Assembly (NCBI RefSeq): GCF_001865575.2
Contig: NZ_CP017561.2
Location: forward strand, 1,426,001-1,490,000
DNA: 64,000 nt
Origin: Paraburkholderia sprentiae WSM5005
GTDB taxonomy: Bacteria > Pseudomonadota > Gammaproteobacteria > Burkholderiales > Burkholderiaceae
Reading direction: 5' to 3'
The position numbers and the translations under genes were made by a program. Within the stretch, counting starts at the first letter, position 1, and each line of letters starts with the position of its first letter. Positions 63,985 to 64,000 of this stretch are shown one piece after another. The notes beneath the pieces were generated by a model, which was given only the letters and a program-made list of their open reading frames with translations, did no database searches and was not told the DNA's origin.

Positions 63985-64000
63985 CGCCGACGTTAAAAAA

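Overview
The window is high-G+C proteobacterial chromosome, most likely Burkholderiales and within that Paraburkholderia, Burkholderia or Caballeronia. The evidence is gene content and order: ssuDCB followed by the molbindin-like ssuF, the rpsF-priB-rpsR-rplI-dnaB block, arnA split into two genes inside an Ara4N operon, alaA-hom-thrC-moeA-moaD-moaE, and a trimeric autotransporter adhesin with an extended signal peptide. Almost all of it reads as ordinary core chromosome. I see no insertion sequence, phage, CRISPR array or plasmid module.

Layout. 1-2.4 kb: end of the alkanesulfonate operon (ssuD'-ssuC-ssuB-ssuF). 2.4-7.4 kb: small exported or unknown proteins, tRNA-His, dusA, a Gly/Trp/His-rich lipoprotein, a decayed sulfotransferase gene and a DUF3820 gene. 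7.6-14.4 kb: an aldo-keto reductase, an M20 peptidase, a nodI/nodJ-type ABC exporter, a universal stress protein and a DUF2939 protein. 14.5-21 kb: lexA under two SOS boxes, divergent from the sulfate import operon sbp-cysT-cysW-cysA with its own CysB-type regulator. 21-24 kb: trimeric autotransporter with 327-bp internal repeats. 24.5-30.5 kb: asparaginase, then the glyoxylate pathway operon gcl-hyi-glxR divergent from a LysR regulator. 30.7-32.7 kb: ECF sigma factor and anti-sigma factor. 32.8-35.9 kb: ribosomal/replication block. 36.4-38.1 kb: DUF1330 protein, then an HxlR regulator divergent from an NADP-dependent oxidoreductase. 38.2-40 kb: DUF47/PhoU-like plus Pit phosphate transporter behind a good Pho-box match. 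40-45 kb: an atypical SDR, an NlpC/P60 lipoprotein, a PIN-PhoH ATPase and Bcp. 45-53 kb: the seven-gene Ara4N lipid A modification operon plus an Mth938-type gene. 53.4-59.8 kb: alaA, hom, thrC and the molybdenum cofactor genes moeA, moaD, moaE. 59.8-61.2 kb: a class III truncated hemoglobin divergent from an NsrR-like regulator. 61.3-63.9 kb: clpB behind a clear sigma-32 promoter.

How the genes work together. Two sulfur-acquisition operons (sulfonate and sulfate) lie 15 kb apart. The arn genes make UDP-Ara4N, flip the lipid-linked sugar and attach it to lipid A, which gives cationic peptide and polymyxin resistance. Gcl, Hyi and GlxR convert glyoxylate to glycerate. Alanine and threonine synthesis genes sit beside molybdopterin synthase genes. 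Several regulators sit next to their likely targets: LexA/lexA, CysB/cys, LysR/gcl, HxlR/oxidoreductase, NsrR/hemoglobin.

I found no convincing wholly new multi-gene system. The observations most worth following are the SDR lacking its catalytic residues, the Pho box ahead of a Pit-type transporter, the repeat-built adhesin, the decayed sulfotransferase, the split arn operon with a TTG-started deacetylase, and several small unassigned genes. All domain and site calls come from reading the sequence; no database search was run.
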